Of a stretch of 21,351 nucleotides of DNA, positions 7,176 to 15,169 are shown piece after piece. Numbering within the stretch: the first letter of the stretch is position 1; each line of letters begins with the position of its first letter. The stretch is from Paenochrobactrum pullorum (GTDB lineage: Bacteria; Pseudomonadota; Alphaproteobacteria; Rhizobiales; Rhizobiaceae). A program made the position numbers and the translations under genes. A model generated the notes under the pieces. It did not search any database. It had not been told where the DNA came from and was given only the letters and a program-made list of their open reading frames with translations. The stretch spans positions 1 to 21,351 of the forward strand of contig NZ_JBHEEH010000025.1 in the NCBI RefSeq assembly GCF_041929845.1, read 5' to 3'.

Positions 7176-7832
7176 ATGATTCTCGTCGAGAAAATTCTTG
7201 GTAATATTAAAGATACGGTTTGGCATGAGCGTTCACATCATGCGAAGGTTGATCATCTCGTATTGGAGCAATGGGAAGCGCCAAAGAGCCGTCTGCGTAA
7301 AACCAGTGAAGGTGGTCTCGAATTAGCAATTTCTCTGCCTCGCTCGGAACATCTGCAAAATGGTGATGTTCTTTATTATGATGATGAAAATAATATCATT
7401 GTAACAGCACGTATTGCACTTAAAGAGGTGTTGGTTATTGAACTTCAGGGGCTTGAAGCACTTGAGCCTTTGGAGATTTTGCGTACCTGTTTTGAACTTG
7501 GGCACGGATTAGGTAATCAGCATTGGCCTGCCGTTATCAAGGGCTCAACTGTTTATGTTCCGCTCTCTGTGGATCAAAAAGTTATGGCTTCGGTTATGCG
7601 CACCCATGCCTTTAGTCACGTGAGTACACGCTTTGCTCCAGGTGAAGAAATTGCGGCATTGTTAGACGCAAAAGAAGCGCGGATGTTGTTTGCTGGTGCT
7701 GATGCAACTCCGCATCATCACCATGATCACGTACATTCACATACCCACTCTCATGACGATAATCATTCTCACGATCATGAGCATGAGCACGACCATCATC
7801 ACAGTCACTCCCACGATCATCATCACGGGTAA
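7176..7832 (+). CDS. ureE: Urease accessory protein UreE, nickel metallochaperone with His-rich tail
   Basis: UreE is a cytoplasmic dimer that carries nickel and passes it to UreG for urease activation. Residues 1 to about 155 form the family core: the N-terminal peptide-binding-like domain, then the metal-binding domain with the GNQHWP motif, whose H116 corresponds to the dimer-interface nickel ligand H96 of Klebsiella UreE. Residues 180-218 form a histidine-rich tail in which 22 of 39 residues are His, mostly alternating with Asp, Ser and Glu. Such tails bind several nickel ions and act as storage or delivery sites. The total of 218 residues is long for the family because of this tail. The start has CCGGAGGA close upstream. 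ureF begins 3 nt after its stop, so translation is probably coupled. Confidence 0.96.
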   Translation: MILVEKILGNIKDTVWHERSHHAKVDHLVLEQWEAPKSRLRKTSEGGLELAISLPRSEHLQNGDVLYYDDENNIIVTARIALKEVLVIELQGLEALEPLEILRTCFELGHGLGNQHWPAVIKGSTVYVPLSVDQKVMASVMRTHAFSHVSTRFAPGEEIAALLDAKEARMLFAGADATPHHHHDHVHSHTHSHDDNHSHDHEHEHDHHHSHSHDHHHG

Positions 7833-7835
7833 GTT

Positions 7836-8558
7836 ATGTCAGGCATAAAACATTCGGCATTCTCGAATATGCAAAATATGGCGCTGCAGGCACGCTTGCA
7901 GCAATTTGCAGATTCGACCTTGCCGGTTGGATCATTTGCTTTTTCCAATGGCTTGGAATCCGCAATTCAAACCAAAATTGTCAAAGATGCTGCCAGCTTG
8001 AAGCAATTTGTCGAACTTGTGTTACGTCAGACTGCTCACATGGATGGTATCGCATTTTTGCATGCCCACCGTGCTTATAAACTGGATGATGAAGCTACAA
8101 TTATCGCTGCAGATTATGAGCTGTGGGATCGTCGTATGGGCGAAGAACAGCAGATGATGCTTTCCCGTATGGGTAAGAAATTTGCTGAGTTAGCAATCAA
8201 AATTGATGATTTTCCGTGCCTTCATAGCTGGCTCAAAAAGATCAAAACAGGTCAAACGCCAGGATGTTATCCTGTCGGTCAAGCCTTGGCGCTGGCGCAT
8301 TTGGGCGCTGATGAACAGCAAGCTTTCGTCATTCATCAATATGGCGTCGCTACCATGATCTTAAGCGCTGCAGTTCGTTTGATGCGGATTGATCACCTTC
8401 AAACCCAGCGCATTCTCTTTGAGGTGCAGGAGCGGGTCGAAGGTGATTATGTTGCTATTCAGGATTTGTCACTAGACGAGATGTCCAGCTTCGCACCCGT
8501 TTTTGATGTTTTGGTTGCCCATCACGTGAAAGCCTTTGTTCACCTGTTCATGAACTGA
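7836..8558 (+). CDS. ureF: Urease accessory protein UreF
   Basis: UreF works with UreD and UreG in the complex that activates apo-urease. It gates GTPase activity of UreG and links it to UreD. The signature LQQFADSTLPVGSFAFSNGLE lies at residues 21-41; note that the family usually has this motif only a few residues from the start. The start given (7836, 240 residues) lies 3 nt after ureE, with a weak GGG-containing ribosome site inside the ureE end. ATGs at 7869 and 7878 (MQNM, MALQ) would give a more typical N-terminus but have no Shine-Dalgarno. The protein is all-helical in known structures, and the rest here is compatible. ureG starts 25 bp downstream. Confidence 0.93.
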   Translation: MSGIKHSAFSNMQNMALQARLQQFADSTLPVGSFAFSNGLESAIQTKIVKDAASLKQFVELVLRQTAHMDGIAFLHAHRAYKLDDEATIIAADYELWDRRMGEEQQMMLSRMGKKFAELAIKIDDFPCLHSWLKKIKTGQTPGCYPVGQALALAHLGADEQQAFVIHQYGVATMILSAAVRLMRIDHLQTQRILFEVQERVEGDYVAIQDLSLDEMSSFAPVFDVLVAHHVKAFVHLFMN

Positions 8559-8583
8559 ATAGTGTTAATCGCAGGAATAAATT

Positions 8584-9231
8584 ATGAAAAAAATTACCCG
8601 TATCGGCATTGGTGGACCTGTAGGCTCTGGAAAAACTGCCGTTATTGAAACGCTTACTCCCCGCTTGTTGGAACTCGGCATTAAACCGCTGATTATTACC
8701 AACGATGTGGTTACGACAGAAGATGCCAAACAGGTACGTCGTACATTGAGCGGCGTTCTTGTTGAAGAAAAAATTGTTGGTGTAGAAACAGGTGCTTGCC
8801 CTCATACGGCTGTGCGTGAAGATCCATCAATGAATATTGCCGCCTGTGAGGAGTTGGAAGAAAAATATCCTGACAGTGATGTTATTTTAATTGAATCGGG
8901 CGGTGATAATCTCACCCTGACTTTTAGTCCTGCTTTGGCTGATTTTTTCATTTATGTGATTGACGTGGCCGGTGGTGAAAAAATTCCACGCAAAAATGGT
9001 GCCGGTGTCTGCCAATCAGATATTCTGATTATTAATAAAACAGATCTTGCACCTTATGTTGGAGCAAGTCTTGAGGTTATGGAGCGTGATTCCAAACTCG
9101 TACGCGGCAAAAAACCTTTTGTTTTCACCAATTGTAAAACGGGTGAAGGTGTTGATGAGCTCCTGCAGCTTGTTCTCGATATGGCACTGTTTGACGTAGA
9201 GACGAAACGTCCAGCAGAAAATGCCGGATAA
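8584..9231 (+). CDS. ureG: Urease accessory GTPase UreG
   Basis: UreG is the SIMIBI-class GTPase that dimerises on nickel and GTP and delivers nickel to urease with UreD and UreF. The P-loop GGPVGSGKT spans residues 10-18. The metal-binding C72-P73-H74 triad lies in GACPHTAVRED. The switch motif ESGGDNL is at 104-110, and the guanine-specificity motif NKTD is at 151-154. The length of 215 residues is slightly over the usual 205, and the extra residues fall at the C-terminus. The ATG at 8584 has an AGGA 7-8 nt upstream. ureD follows 5 nt after its stop. Confidence 0.97.
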   Translation: MKKITRIGIGGPVGSGKTAVIETLTPRLLELGIKPLIITNDVVTTEDAKQVRRTLSGVLVEEKIVGVETGACPHTAVREDPSMNIAACEELEEKYPDSDVILIESGGDNLTLTFSPALADFFIYVIDVAGGEKIPRKNGAGVCQSDILIINKTDLAPYVGASLEVMERDSKLVRGKKPFVFTNCKTGEGVDELLQLVLDMALFDVETKRPAENAG

Positions 9232-9236
9232 TTACT

Positions 9237-10172
9237 ATGAGATTGCATGAAAGACTAAGTCACATTGATAAAGCGCGTGAATTGCGTAATTACCATACGC
9301 AACCTGCACAAATGCGCGCTGCCGGTCCTGGCAAGATCGGTGAATTACGTTTGGGTTTTTCCATTCGTAACGGACGCTCGGTCTTGCATGATCTTTATCG
9401 TGTGGCTCCTCTTTTAGTACAACAAGCTTTGTACTGGGATGAGGCAATGCCGGAACTCCCTATATGCTCAATTATTTCCGTTGGTGGTGGTATTTTGCAG
9501 GGAGACCGGTATAAAATTGATATTACGGTCGGTGAAGCTGCCTATGCGCAGGTTAATTCGCAAAGTGCCAATCGTATTCATCGTATGGATGCCAATTATG
9601 CGTCGCAATATCAGACTGTAAAACTGGAAGCTGGGTCATATCTGGAATATCTGCCGGATTTTACGATACCCTATCGCGACTCGCGCTTTATCAATCATAC
9701 AGACATCACCATCGATGAGAGTGCCACACTGCTCTATGGAGAAATGGTGATGTCCGGCCGTAAATATCATCACGAAGATGAGCGTTTTGGTTTTGATTTG
9801 CTTTCTTTGCAGATGACCGCACGTCGTCCTGACGGGAAGCGATTGTTTGTTGATAAGATTTTGATTGAAAAGGGGAATTCCACCATTGATTTTGCTGCAG
9901 TCATGGGTGGTTTTGATGCGTTTGCCAATATTGTTTGTATCACACCGCCTGATATTGCAGCGCGGATTAAAGAGCGTGTTGCTGTTAATTTCAGCACTGA
10001 ATCACCGCGTGTGATTTCTGGTGCTTCCACACTGCCCAATAATGCCGGATTGATTTTACGCGTAGTTGGCCTTGAAAGTTATGATGTCCGCGCTGAAGTC
10101 AAAAACTTTTGGAAAATTGTGCGTGAGGAAGTTCGGGGGCGGACTTTACCTGAAGAATTTCTATGGCGTTAA
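9237..10172 (+). CDS. ureD: Urease accessory protein UreD (UreH)
   Basis: UreD is the scaffold that binds apo-urease directly and channels nickel from UreG to the active site. The family signature is GGGILQGDRYKIDI at about residues 83-96. The LEYLPDFTIPYRDSRF segment and the LYGEMVMSGR region near the middle are also typical. At 311 residues it is slightly longer than the 270-280 norm, with an N-terminal lead of about 30 residues before GKIGELRL. It follows ureG by 5 nt, so it is probably coupled to it. The order ureABCEFGD, with ureD last, matches the Brucella ure-2 and Yersinia arrangement rather than the Klebsiella ureDABCEFG order. The urea channel gene follows after 21 bp. Confidence 0.94.
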   Translation: MRLHERLSHIDKARELRNYHTQPAQMRAAGPGKIGELRLGFSIRNGRSVLHDLYRVAPLLVQQALYWDEAMPELPICSIISVGGGILQGDRYKIDITVGEAAYAQVNSQSANRIHRMDANYASQYQTVKLEAGSYLEYLPDFTIPYRDSRFINHTDITIDESATLLYGEMVMSGRKYHHEDERFGFDLLSLQMTARRPDGKRLFVDKILIEKGNSTIDFAAVMGGFDAFANIVCITPPDIAARIKERVAVNFSTESPRVISGASTLPNNAGLILRVVGLESYDVRAEVKNFWKIVREEVRGRTLPEEFLWR

Positions 10173-10193
10173 AAGGCAAAGGGGGGCTTTGAG

Positions 10194-11174
10194 ATGGTAG
10201 TGAAGAAGGATAATTTTCTATCAGTTTACCTGCGTGGTGCAAGTCAGGTTTTCTTTATGGAGAATGCTGTAACGGGATTATTATTTCTTATTGCGATTGG
10301 TTACGCCTCATATTTAAGCGGCATATGGGCTATAGCAATTGGTGCAGTCATTGGTCTTTTTGTGGCAACTGTCACCGCACAATTGCTTGATTGTGATGAA
10401 GGCTCAATTAATTCCGGTCTTTTCGGATTTAACGGTATATTGGTAGGGGCAGCGTTACCGACATTCATTACTGCTTCCCCGCAATTATGGTTTTACATCA
10501 TCATTGGTGCCGCTATCAGTACGGTTGTTACTGCAGCTTTTAGTGCAACATTGACAAAAAGCTGGGGTATTCCGGGTTCGACAGGGCCATTTGTTTTGAC
10601 TGGCTGGCTCATGGTGGCCGGTGCTTATTCATTTGGTTCGCTGAATGTGTCCGGTGATGCAGCAAAACTTGCATCTGATTATATGAGCGGCACGACTGTT
10701 ATCCCTTCCGTAATGGAACTGGTAGAAATATTCTTTCGCAATATAGCCCAAGTCTTTTTGCTGGGCAGTGCAGTGAGCGGTGTGATTATTCTCGCCGGTA
10801 TATTTATTGCTTCAATACCGGCAGGTATTGCAACAGCAGCCGGATCATTGATCGCACTGATTTGTGCCATTGTTATGCGCGCTGATCCTTCGGTTGTTAT
10901 TCAGGGATTATACGGTTTCAGCGCTGTTCTGACAGCACTTGCAGTCAGTGTAATCTTCCTTAAAACGTCGACCAAGGTTGTTATTTACGCCGTTTTGGCA
11001 ACAATCGCGACGGTATTTGTTCAAGGTGCATATGATGTGATTATGTCACCTTTTGGTTTACCTTCATTTACCGCACCTTATGTGCTGACAATGTATCTGT
11101 TTATCGCACCGAAGAAATTTCTTGCGCCACATCCGCACAAGCCAGTTGTGCAGCATCAGCTGCACGACAAATAG
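10194..11174 (+). CDS. ureT: Urea transporter (UT/Yut family channel)
   Basis: This inner-membrane protein of the urea transporter family forms a trimeric urea-selective channel that lets urea reach urease. The two-fold internal pseudo-repeat of the family is visible: QVFFMEN (18-24) matches AQVFLLG (185-191); SGLFGFNGILVGAAL (74-88) matches QGLYGFSAVLTALA (237-250); and GIPGSTGPFVLTGW (125-138) matches GLPSFTAPYVLTMY near the C-terminus. The length of 326 residues is normal for bacterial members. A strong AAGGGGGG ribosome site precedes the ATG at 10194. It sits 21 bp after ureD and 45 bp before amt. The same position is known in Brucella ure-2 (ureT) and next to the Yersinia urease (yut). 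Some bacterial UT proteins also pass ammonia. Confidence 0.93.
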   Translation: MVVKKDNFLSVYLRGASQVFFMENAVTGLLFLIAIGYASYLSGIWAIAIGAVIGLFVATVTAQLLDCDEGSINSGLFGFNGILVGAALPTFITASPQLWFYIIIGAAISTVVTAAFSATLTKSWGIPGSTGPFVLTGWLMVAGAYSFGSLNVSGDAAKLASDYMSGTTVIPSVMELVEIFFRNIAQVFLLGSAVSGVIILAGIFIASIPAGIATAAGSLIALICAIVMRADPSVVIQGLYGFSAVLTALAVSVIFLKTSTKVVIYAVLATIATVFVQGAYDVIMSPFGLPSFTAPYVLTMYLFIAPKKFLAPHPHKPVVQHQLHDK

Positions 11175-11219
11175 GTTCATCTAAATTAAGTTTGAATTTG
11201 CGCAAAGAGAGAAAAACCA

Positions 11220-12461
11220 ATGCAAACAATCAACGCAGGTGATACAGCCTTTATTCTAATCTGTACGGCGCTGGTGTGTATGATGACACCGGCACTGGCC
11301 TTGTTTTATGGCGGTCTCGTCAAACAGCGTGACGTCCTTTCCATCATGATACAGAATTTTGTCTGTATGGGTGTTGTCGGTCTCATCTGGGTTTTTGGCG
11401 GTTTCAGTATGGCATTTGGGCCATCTATAGGTGGTGTTGTTGGTGATATTCGTACCTATTTCGGTATGTATCATGTTGGTATTGCACCAAATGCCGAGAT
11501 GGCTCCCAATATTCCCTTTATTATGGTTTTCGCATATCAGATGATGTTTGCGATCATCACACCGGCTCTGATGACCGGCGCTATTGTGGGGCGTATTCGC
11601 TTTGCATCCTATCTGATCTTTGTTGCACTCTGGACCATCATTGTTTATTTGCCTGTTGCACACTGGGTTTGGGGCGGTGGTTTCCTCGCTAAACTTGGTG
11701 TTGTGGACTTTGCCGGTGGTATCGTCATTCACGCTTCAGCAGGTTTTTCAGCTTTGGCAGCAGCCAAATATCTGGGCAAGCGAAAAGTTGCACCGGGTTC
11801 AGCTAAAACAGAGCCGGCAAGTTTGCCGATTGTTGCGGTCGGTGCAGGCCTTTTGTGGTTCGGCTGGTTCGGCTTTAACGCGGGTGGTGCCTATGCAGCA
11901 GATGCTTTGGCGGCATACGCTTTCACAAACACCATGCTTTCCGGGGCAATTGCAATGCTTGTCTGGATGTTCTGGGAGTGGAAAGAAACAGGCCATCCAT
12001 CTTTCTCGGGTATTCTGGTCGGCGCAGTGACTGGTCTTGCAACCATTACTCCGGCCGCAGGTTATGTGGAGCCAATGGCGGCATTGCTTATTGGTGCGGT
12101 CGGTGCATCCGTTTGCTTTAATGCAAAATATGTTCAAAAATGGCTTAAGGTCGACGATACACTGGAGGTATGGCGCGCTCACGGTGTTGGCGGGGTTACC
12201 GGTGCATTGCTTATTGGTGTTGCAGCAAGCTCAAGCATCAATGCGGTCTCCGCCAGCCTCTACCAATTTGGAGTTCAGGCTCTGGCGATTGTTATTGTCG
12301 CAGTATATGCATGGATTGTCACAGTAGTTCTTCTTAAGATTCTGGATTCAACCGGTACACTTCGTGTCTCGGATGAGGTGCAGATGGAAGGCCTTGACGA
12401 TAGTATGTACGGAGAAAGCGCTTACGGGCTTTGGGGTATCAAACAACGTGCCGATAAGTAG
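11220..12461 (+). CDS. amt: Ammonium transporter Amt
   Basis: This Amt/Rh-family channel conducts ammonium/ammonia across the inner membrane. It has eleven predicted membrane segments and 413 residues. The pore residues are conserved relative to E. coli AmtB: the twin histidines H171 (VIHASAG) and H321 (RAHGVGG), and D163 (VVDFAGG) corresponding to AmtB D160. The signature DFAGGIVIHASAGFSALAAA is present. The protein begins almost directly at the first membrane helix, with no long signal sequence. It is the last gene of the urease block, 45 bp after the urea channel, and is followed by a good terminator at 12497-12540. No glnK/glnB gene, the usual amtB partner, is in the window. Direction of use (export of excess ammonia or re-capture of leaked ammonia) cannot be read from sequence. 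Confidence 0.95.
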   Translation: MQTINAGDTAFILICTALVCMMTPALALFYGGLVKQRDVLSIMIQNFVCMGVVGLIWVFGGFSMAFGPSIGGVVGDIRTYFGMYHVGIAPNAEMAPNIPFIMVFAYQMMFAIITPALMTGAIVGRIRFASYLIFVALWTIIVYLPVAHWVWGGGFLAKLGVVDFAGGIVIHASAGFSALAAAKYLGKRKVAPGSAKTEPASLPIVAVGAGLLWFGWFGFNAGGAYAADALAAYAFTNTMLSGAIAMLVWMFWEWKETGHPSFSGILVGAVTGLATITPAAGYVEPMAALLIGAVGASVCFNAKYVQKWLKVDDTLEVWRAHGVGGVTGALLIGVAASSSINAVSASLYQFGVQALAIVIVAVYAWIVTVVLLKILDSTGTLRVSDEVQMEGLDDSMYGESAYGLWGIKQRADK

Positions 12462-12496
12462 TATTTCATTGATATAAAAGATAAATATACTTCTAT

Positions 12497-12540
12497 AAAG
12501 CGCCTGTGTATAGATTTTCATGGGCGCTTTTTTGTTTTTT
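12497..12540 (+). terminator. Rho-independent terminator after amt
   Basis: Stem arms AAAGCGCC (12497-12504) and GGCGCTTT (12523-12530) pair perfectly around an 18-nt loop and run straight into a T-rich tract (TTTTTTGTTTTTT). This closes the urease-urea channel-amt transcript and separates it from the nik operon. Confidence 0.85.
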
Positions 12541-12577
12541 GCTATGTAAGAATTATGATTATTTTTCTGTTTAAGTA

Positions 12578-12605
12578 TTGCGTTGGCTAAGTAAAGAAGT
12601 ATGAT
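12578..12605 (+). promoter_or_regulatory. Candidate sigma-70 promoter of nikA-E
   Basis: TTGCGT (12578-12583) and TATGAT (12600-12605) are separated by 16 bp and match the -35 and -10 consensus at 4/6 and 5/6. The -10 lies in the left half of the NikR operator, the arrangement expected for nickel-dependent repression. Transcription would start near 12612, giving a leader of under 30 nt. The assignment rests on consensus matching only. Confidence 0.5.
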
Positions 12606-12626
12606 AATTTTAAAAGATCATCATAC
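12599..12626. promoter_or_regulatory. NikR operator of nikA-E
   Basis: GTATGA (12599-12604) and TCATAC (12621-12626) are separated by exactly 16 bp, a perfect match in both half-sites and spacing to the established E. coli-type NikR operator GTATGA-N16-TCATAC. It ends one nucleotide before the GGGAGAG ribosome site of nikA and overlaps the candidate -10. With nikR in the same window, nickel-dependent repression of the nik operon is strongly supported. Confidence 0.93.
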
Positions 12627-12638
12627 TGGGAGAGCATT

Positions 12639-14186
12639 TTGAATTGGACATCTGTTTCATGCGCCGTCGTTACAACGCTCAGTCTTATGACAGCAGTGCA
12701 TGCCGCGCCAAAAGAGTCGCTTGTTCTTGCCATCGGCGGTGAGTCTGATAACGGTTTTGATCCGCTGACCGGCTGGGGTACTTATGGTAATCCATTATTT
12801 CAATCGACCTTGTTGCGCCGTGGTATCAATCTTGAAACCATTCCGGATCTTGCAACTGCATGGTCTTTGTCGGATGACAGAAAAATATGGACTGTCAAAC
12901 TGCGCGAGGATGTGCAGTTTTCCGACGGTACACCAGTCACTGCAGAAGACATTGTCTTTACTTTTAATAATGCAAAAACCTCTGCTAATTCACTGGATTT
13001 AGCTGTTTTGGAAAAGGTGGAGGCCGTTGACGATCATACTGTCCGCTTCGCTTTGACTAAGCCTTGGATTACCTTTGTTGAAGCTTTTTATACGCTCGGA
13101 ATTGTACCAGCCAGCAGTTATGGGTCTGATTACGGACGCAAGCCAATTGGCTCCGGTCCCTATAAACTGGTGTCTTGGAATGAAGGTGAACAGCTGATCG
13201 TTGAGCGAAATGATGCTTATTACGGTGAAAAATCTCCGTTTAAGCAGATTACATTCCTCTTTACCGGAGCCGATTCAGGGCTGGTTGCTGCAAATGCTGG
13301 GGCTGTTGATTTGGTGGCTGTACCTTCACAATTGGCTGACGCCGTTCCCAATGGATTTCGTGCAGTACCGGTGCAGACCGTCGACAATCGTGGAATAAGC
13401 CTGCCATTTATCAAACCCCAAACCATTGACGGGCGTAAAGTCGGCAATGCTGTGACATCCGATCCGGCAATCCGCAAGGCCATCAATATGGGTATTGACC
13501 GTCAATTGGTCGTCGATGTAGCTGTACAGGGACATGGCACACCTGCTTACGGCCCGGCCGATGGTTTGCCATGGGCCGGGAAGGCCGATCGTGTTGATTT
13601 TGATCTTGATGGTGCCAAGGCGCTTCTGGATGAAGCGGGCTGGATTGTGGGTAGTGACGGCATCCGCAGCAAAGATGGTGTGCGTGCAGCGTTTGCTCTT
13701 TACTATCCGGCCAGTGATGCCAGTCGCCAAGCCTTGGCTGAAACATCCGCTGAATTACTTCTGCCGTTAGGCATTGAAGCAACACCGCGTGGCGGGAGCT
13801 GGGATGCTATCGGACAGGTTATGCATTCCGAACCGATTTTGTTTGGTTTTGGCAGCCATTCACCTTATGAAGTTTATTCTTTGTTTGCCGGTAAAGTGGC
13901 CGGTATCGAATATATGAACCCAACCTATTATAGTAATCCTAAAGCGGACGAGTTTTTCGAAAAGGCTCAAGCCGCAGAAAGTATCGAGGCATCGATGCCG
14001 TTCTGGGCTGAAGCTGCGGATTATTATGGTAATAAAGGTGATAATTCATGGGCATGGCTGATTAATTTTGACCATGTTTACCTCGTCAATAATTGTCTTG
14101 ATATGGGTAAAACACAAATTGAACCACATGGTCATGGTTGGCCGATTACAACAACAATTGCCAATTGGCGCTGGACCTGCAATTGA
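12639..14186 (+). CDS. nikA: Nickel ABC transporter periplasmic binding protein (SBP family 5)
   Basis: This is the periplasmic receptor of a nickel (or nickel-chelate) ABC importer of the peptide/nickel class. The N-terminus is a signal peptide ending near AVHA|APKES (residues 19-27). The family motif FSDGTPVTAEDIVFTF lies at 94-109, and IGSGPYKLVSWNEGE follows near 170. The length of 515 residues is normal. The C-terminal end has a conspicuous EPHGHGW with two histidines that could contact metal, though this is not established. The start is TTG at 12639, with GGGAGAG 4 nt upstream; no in-frame ATG fits better. Specificity is inferred from the NikR operator, the urease block upstream and the five-gene operon. 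It may be closer to the Ynt-type importer next to the Yersinia urease than to E. coli NikA, which I cannot test here. Confidence 0.88.
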   Translation: MNWTSVSCAVVTTLSLMTAVHAAPKESLVLAIGGESDNGFDPLTGWGTYGNPLFQSTLLRRGINLETIPDLATAWSLSDDRKIWTVKLREDVQFSDGTPVTAEDIVFTFNNAKTSANSLDLAVLEKVEAVDDHTVRFALTKPWITFVEAFYTLGIVPASSYGSDYGRKPIGSGPYKLVSWNEGEQLIVERNDAYYGEKSPFKQITFLFTGADSGLVAANAGAVDLVAVPSQLADAVPNGFRAVPVQTVDNRGISLPFIKPQTIDGRKVGNAVTSDPAIRKAINMGIDRQLVVDVAVQGHGTPAYGPADGLPWAGKADRVDFDLDGAKALLDEAGWIVGSDGIRSKDGVRAAFALYYPASDASRQALAETSAELLLPLGIEATPRGGSWDAIGQVMHSEPILFGFGSHSPYEVYSLFAGKVAGIEYMNPTYYSNPKADEFFEKAQAAESIEASMPFWAEAADYYGNKGDNSWAWLINFDHVYLVNNCLDMGKTQIEPHGHGWPITTTIANWRWTCN

Positions 14187-15169
14187 AGCTATCTTTATTG
14201 CATCTGATCACACTGCAATTGCTCCGGCTGATCGGGTTGGTCGTGTGTGTCGCCTTTTCAGTTTTTATGCTGATGAAGATGTCACCAATTGATCCGGTCA
14301 ACATTTATCTTGGCCCTGCAATTGCAAAGGTCGGGCCGGAACAAAAATTGCAAATTGCCGCTATATGGGGGTTGGATCGCCCCTATCACGAGCAATTTTT
14401 AAGCTGGGCAGGCGGCTTGTTGCGTGGCGATCTTGGTTACAGCATTACTTATAATACCTCGGTTGCAGAGGTTTTGCGCGGGCGTATTGGCGCAACACTT
14501 GCACTGGCAGGTTTTGCTTGGCTGCTTTCAGGTCTTCTTGGCTTTATCCTTGGTTTGATTTCTGCCTCCTTCGAGGGAAGCTGGATCGATCGCTCCATCC
14601 GTGTCTATTGTTACGTGCTTGCTGCAACGCCGACATTCTGGCTGGCAATGCTGATGTTGACGGTCTTTTCTGTGCAGCTGGGTTGGACACCAATTTGCTG
14701 TTCGGGGCCAATCGGCGTTCCCTTTGATCAAGTAACATGGTGGCAAAGCATCCATCATTTGATTTTACCGCTTACGGTGTTGACGCTTTTTGGCATAGCG
14801 CAAATTACGCTGCATTCGCGCGCTAAATTGATTGAAGTCCTGCGCTCTGATTACATCGTCTTTGCGCGCGCCCAAGGGGCCAGCCGCATTGATTTGATTT
14901 TGCGTCATGGCGTTCGTAATGCTGCCTTACCCGCACTCACCGTGTTTTTCGCATCGATAGGGGAAATATTTGGCGGAGCTATTCTGGCTGAACAGGTCTT
15001 TGCATGGCCGGGGCTTGGAAGAGCAACGGTTGAAGCCGGTATGCGCGGTGACGTACCATTATTATTAGCCATTGCCATTGTAACGACGGTGATCGTTGCA
15101 ACCGGAAATATGATTGCAGACCTTCTTTATCGGCTTGTCGATCCGAGATTGCGGAGGGTGCATGACTAG
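14183..15169 (+). CDS. nikB: Nickel ABC transporter permease NikB
   Basis: This is one of the two membrane subunits of the importer. It has about six membrane segments and the binding-protein-dependent transport fold. The EAA loop that docks on the ATPases is visible as YIVFARAQGASRIDLILRHG. The frame is open from a TTG at 14138 (343 residues, overlapping nikA by 49 nt), but a second TTG at 14183 overlaps the nikA stop as TTGA and gives 328 residues beginning MKLSLLHLITLQLL. I prefer this start because it gives a normal N-terminus and tight coupling; neither has a clear Shine-Dalgarno. It overlaps nikC by 8 nt. Confidence 0.92.
   Translation: MKLSLLHLITLQLLRLIGLVVCVAFSVFMLMKMSPIDPVNIYLGPAIAKVGPEQKLQIAAIWGLDRPYHEQFLSWAGGLLRGDLGYSITYNTSVAEVLRGRIGATLALAGFAWLLSGLLGFILGLISASFEGSWIDRSIRVYCYVLAATPTFWLAMLMLTVFSVQLGWTPICCSGPIGVPFDQVTWWQSIHHLILPLTVLTLFGIAQITLHSRAKLIEVLRSDYIVFARAQGASRIDLILRHGVRNAALPALTVFFASIGEIFGGAILAEQVFAWPGLGRATVEAGMRGDVPLLLAIAIVTTVIVATGNMIADLLYRLVDPRLRRVHD

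Noticed and set aside
7174..7201. GTATGA at the ureE start as a second NikR operator
   Set aside because: The partner 16 bp downstream reads TCTTGG instead of TCATAC, only 3 of 6 matches, and the site is inside the coding start.
7713..7829. CAT/CAC-rich stretch as a tandem repeat or CRISPR-like array
   Set aside because: It encodes the UreE histidine tail; there is no regular repeat-spacer unit. No CRISPR array was seen anywhere in the window.
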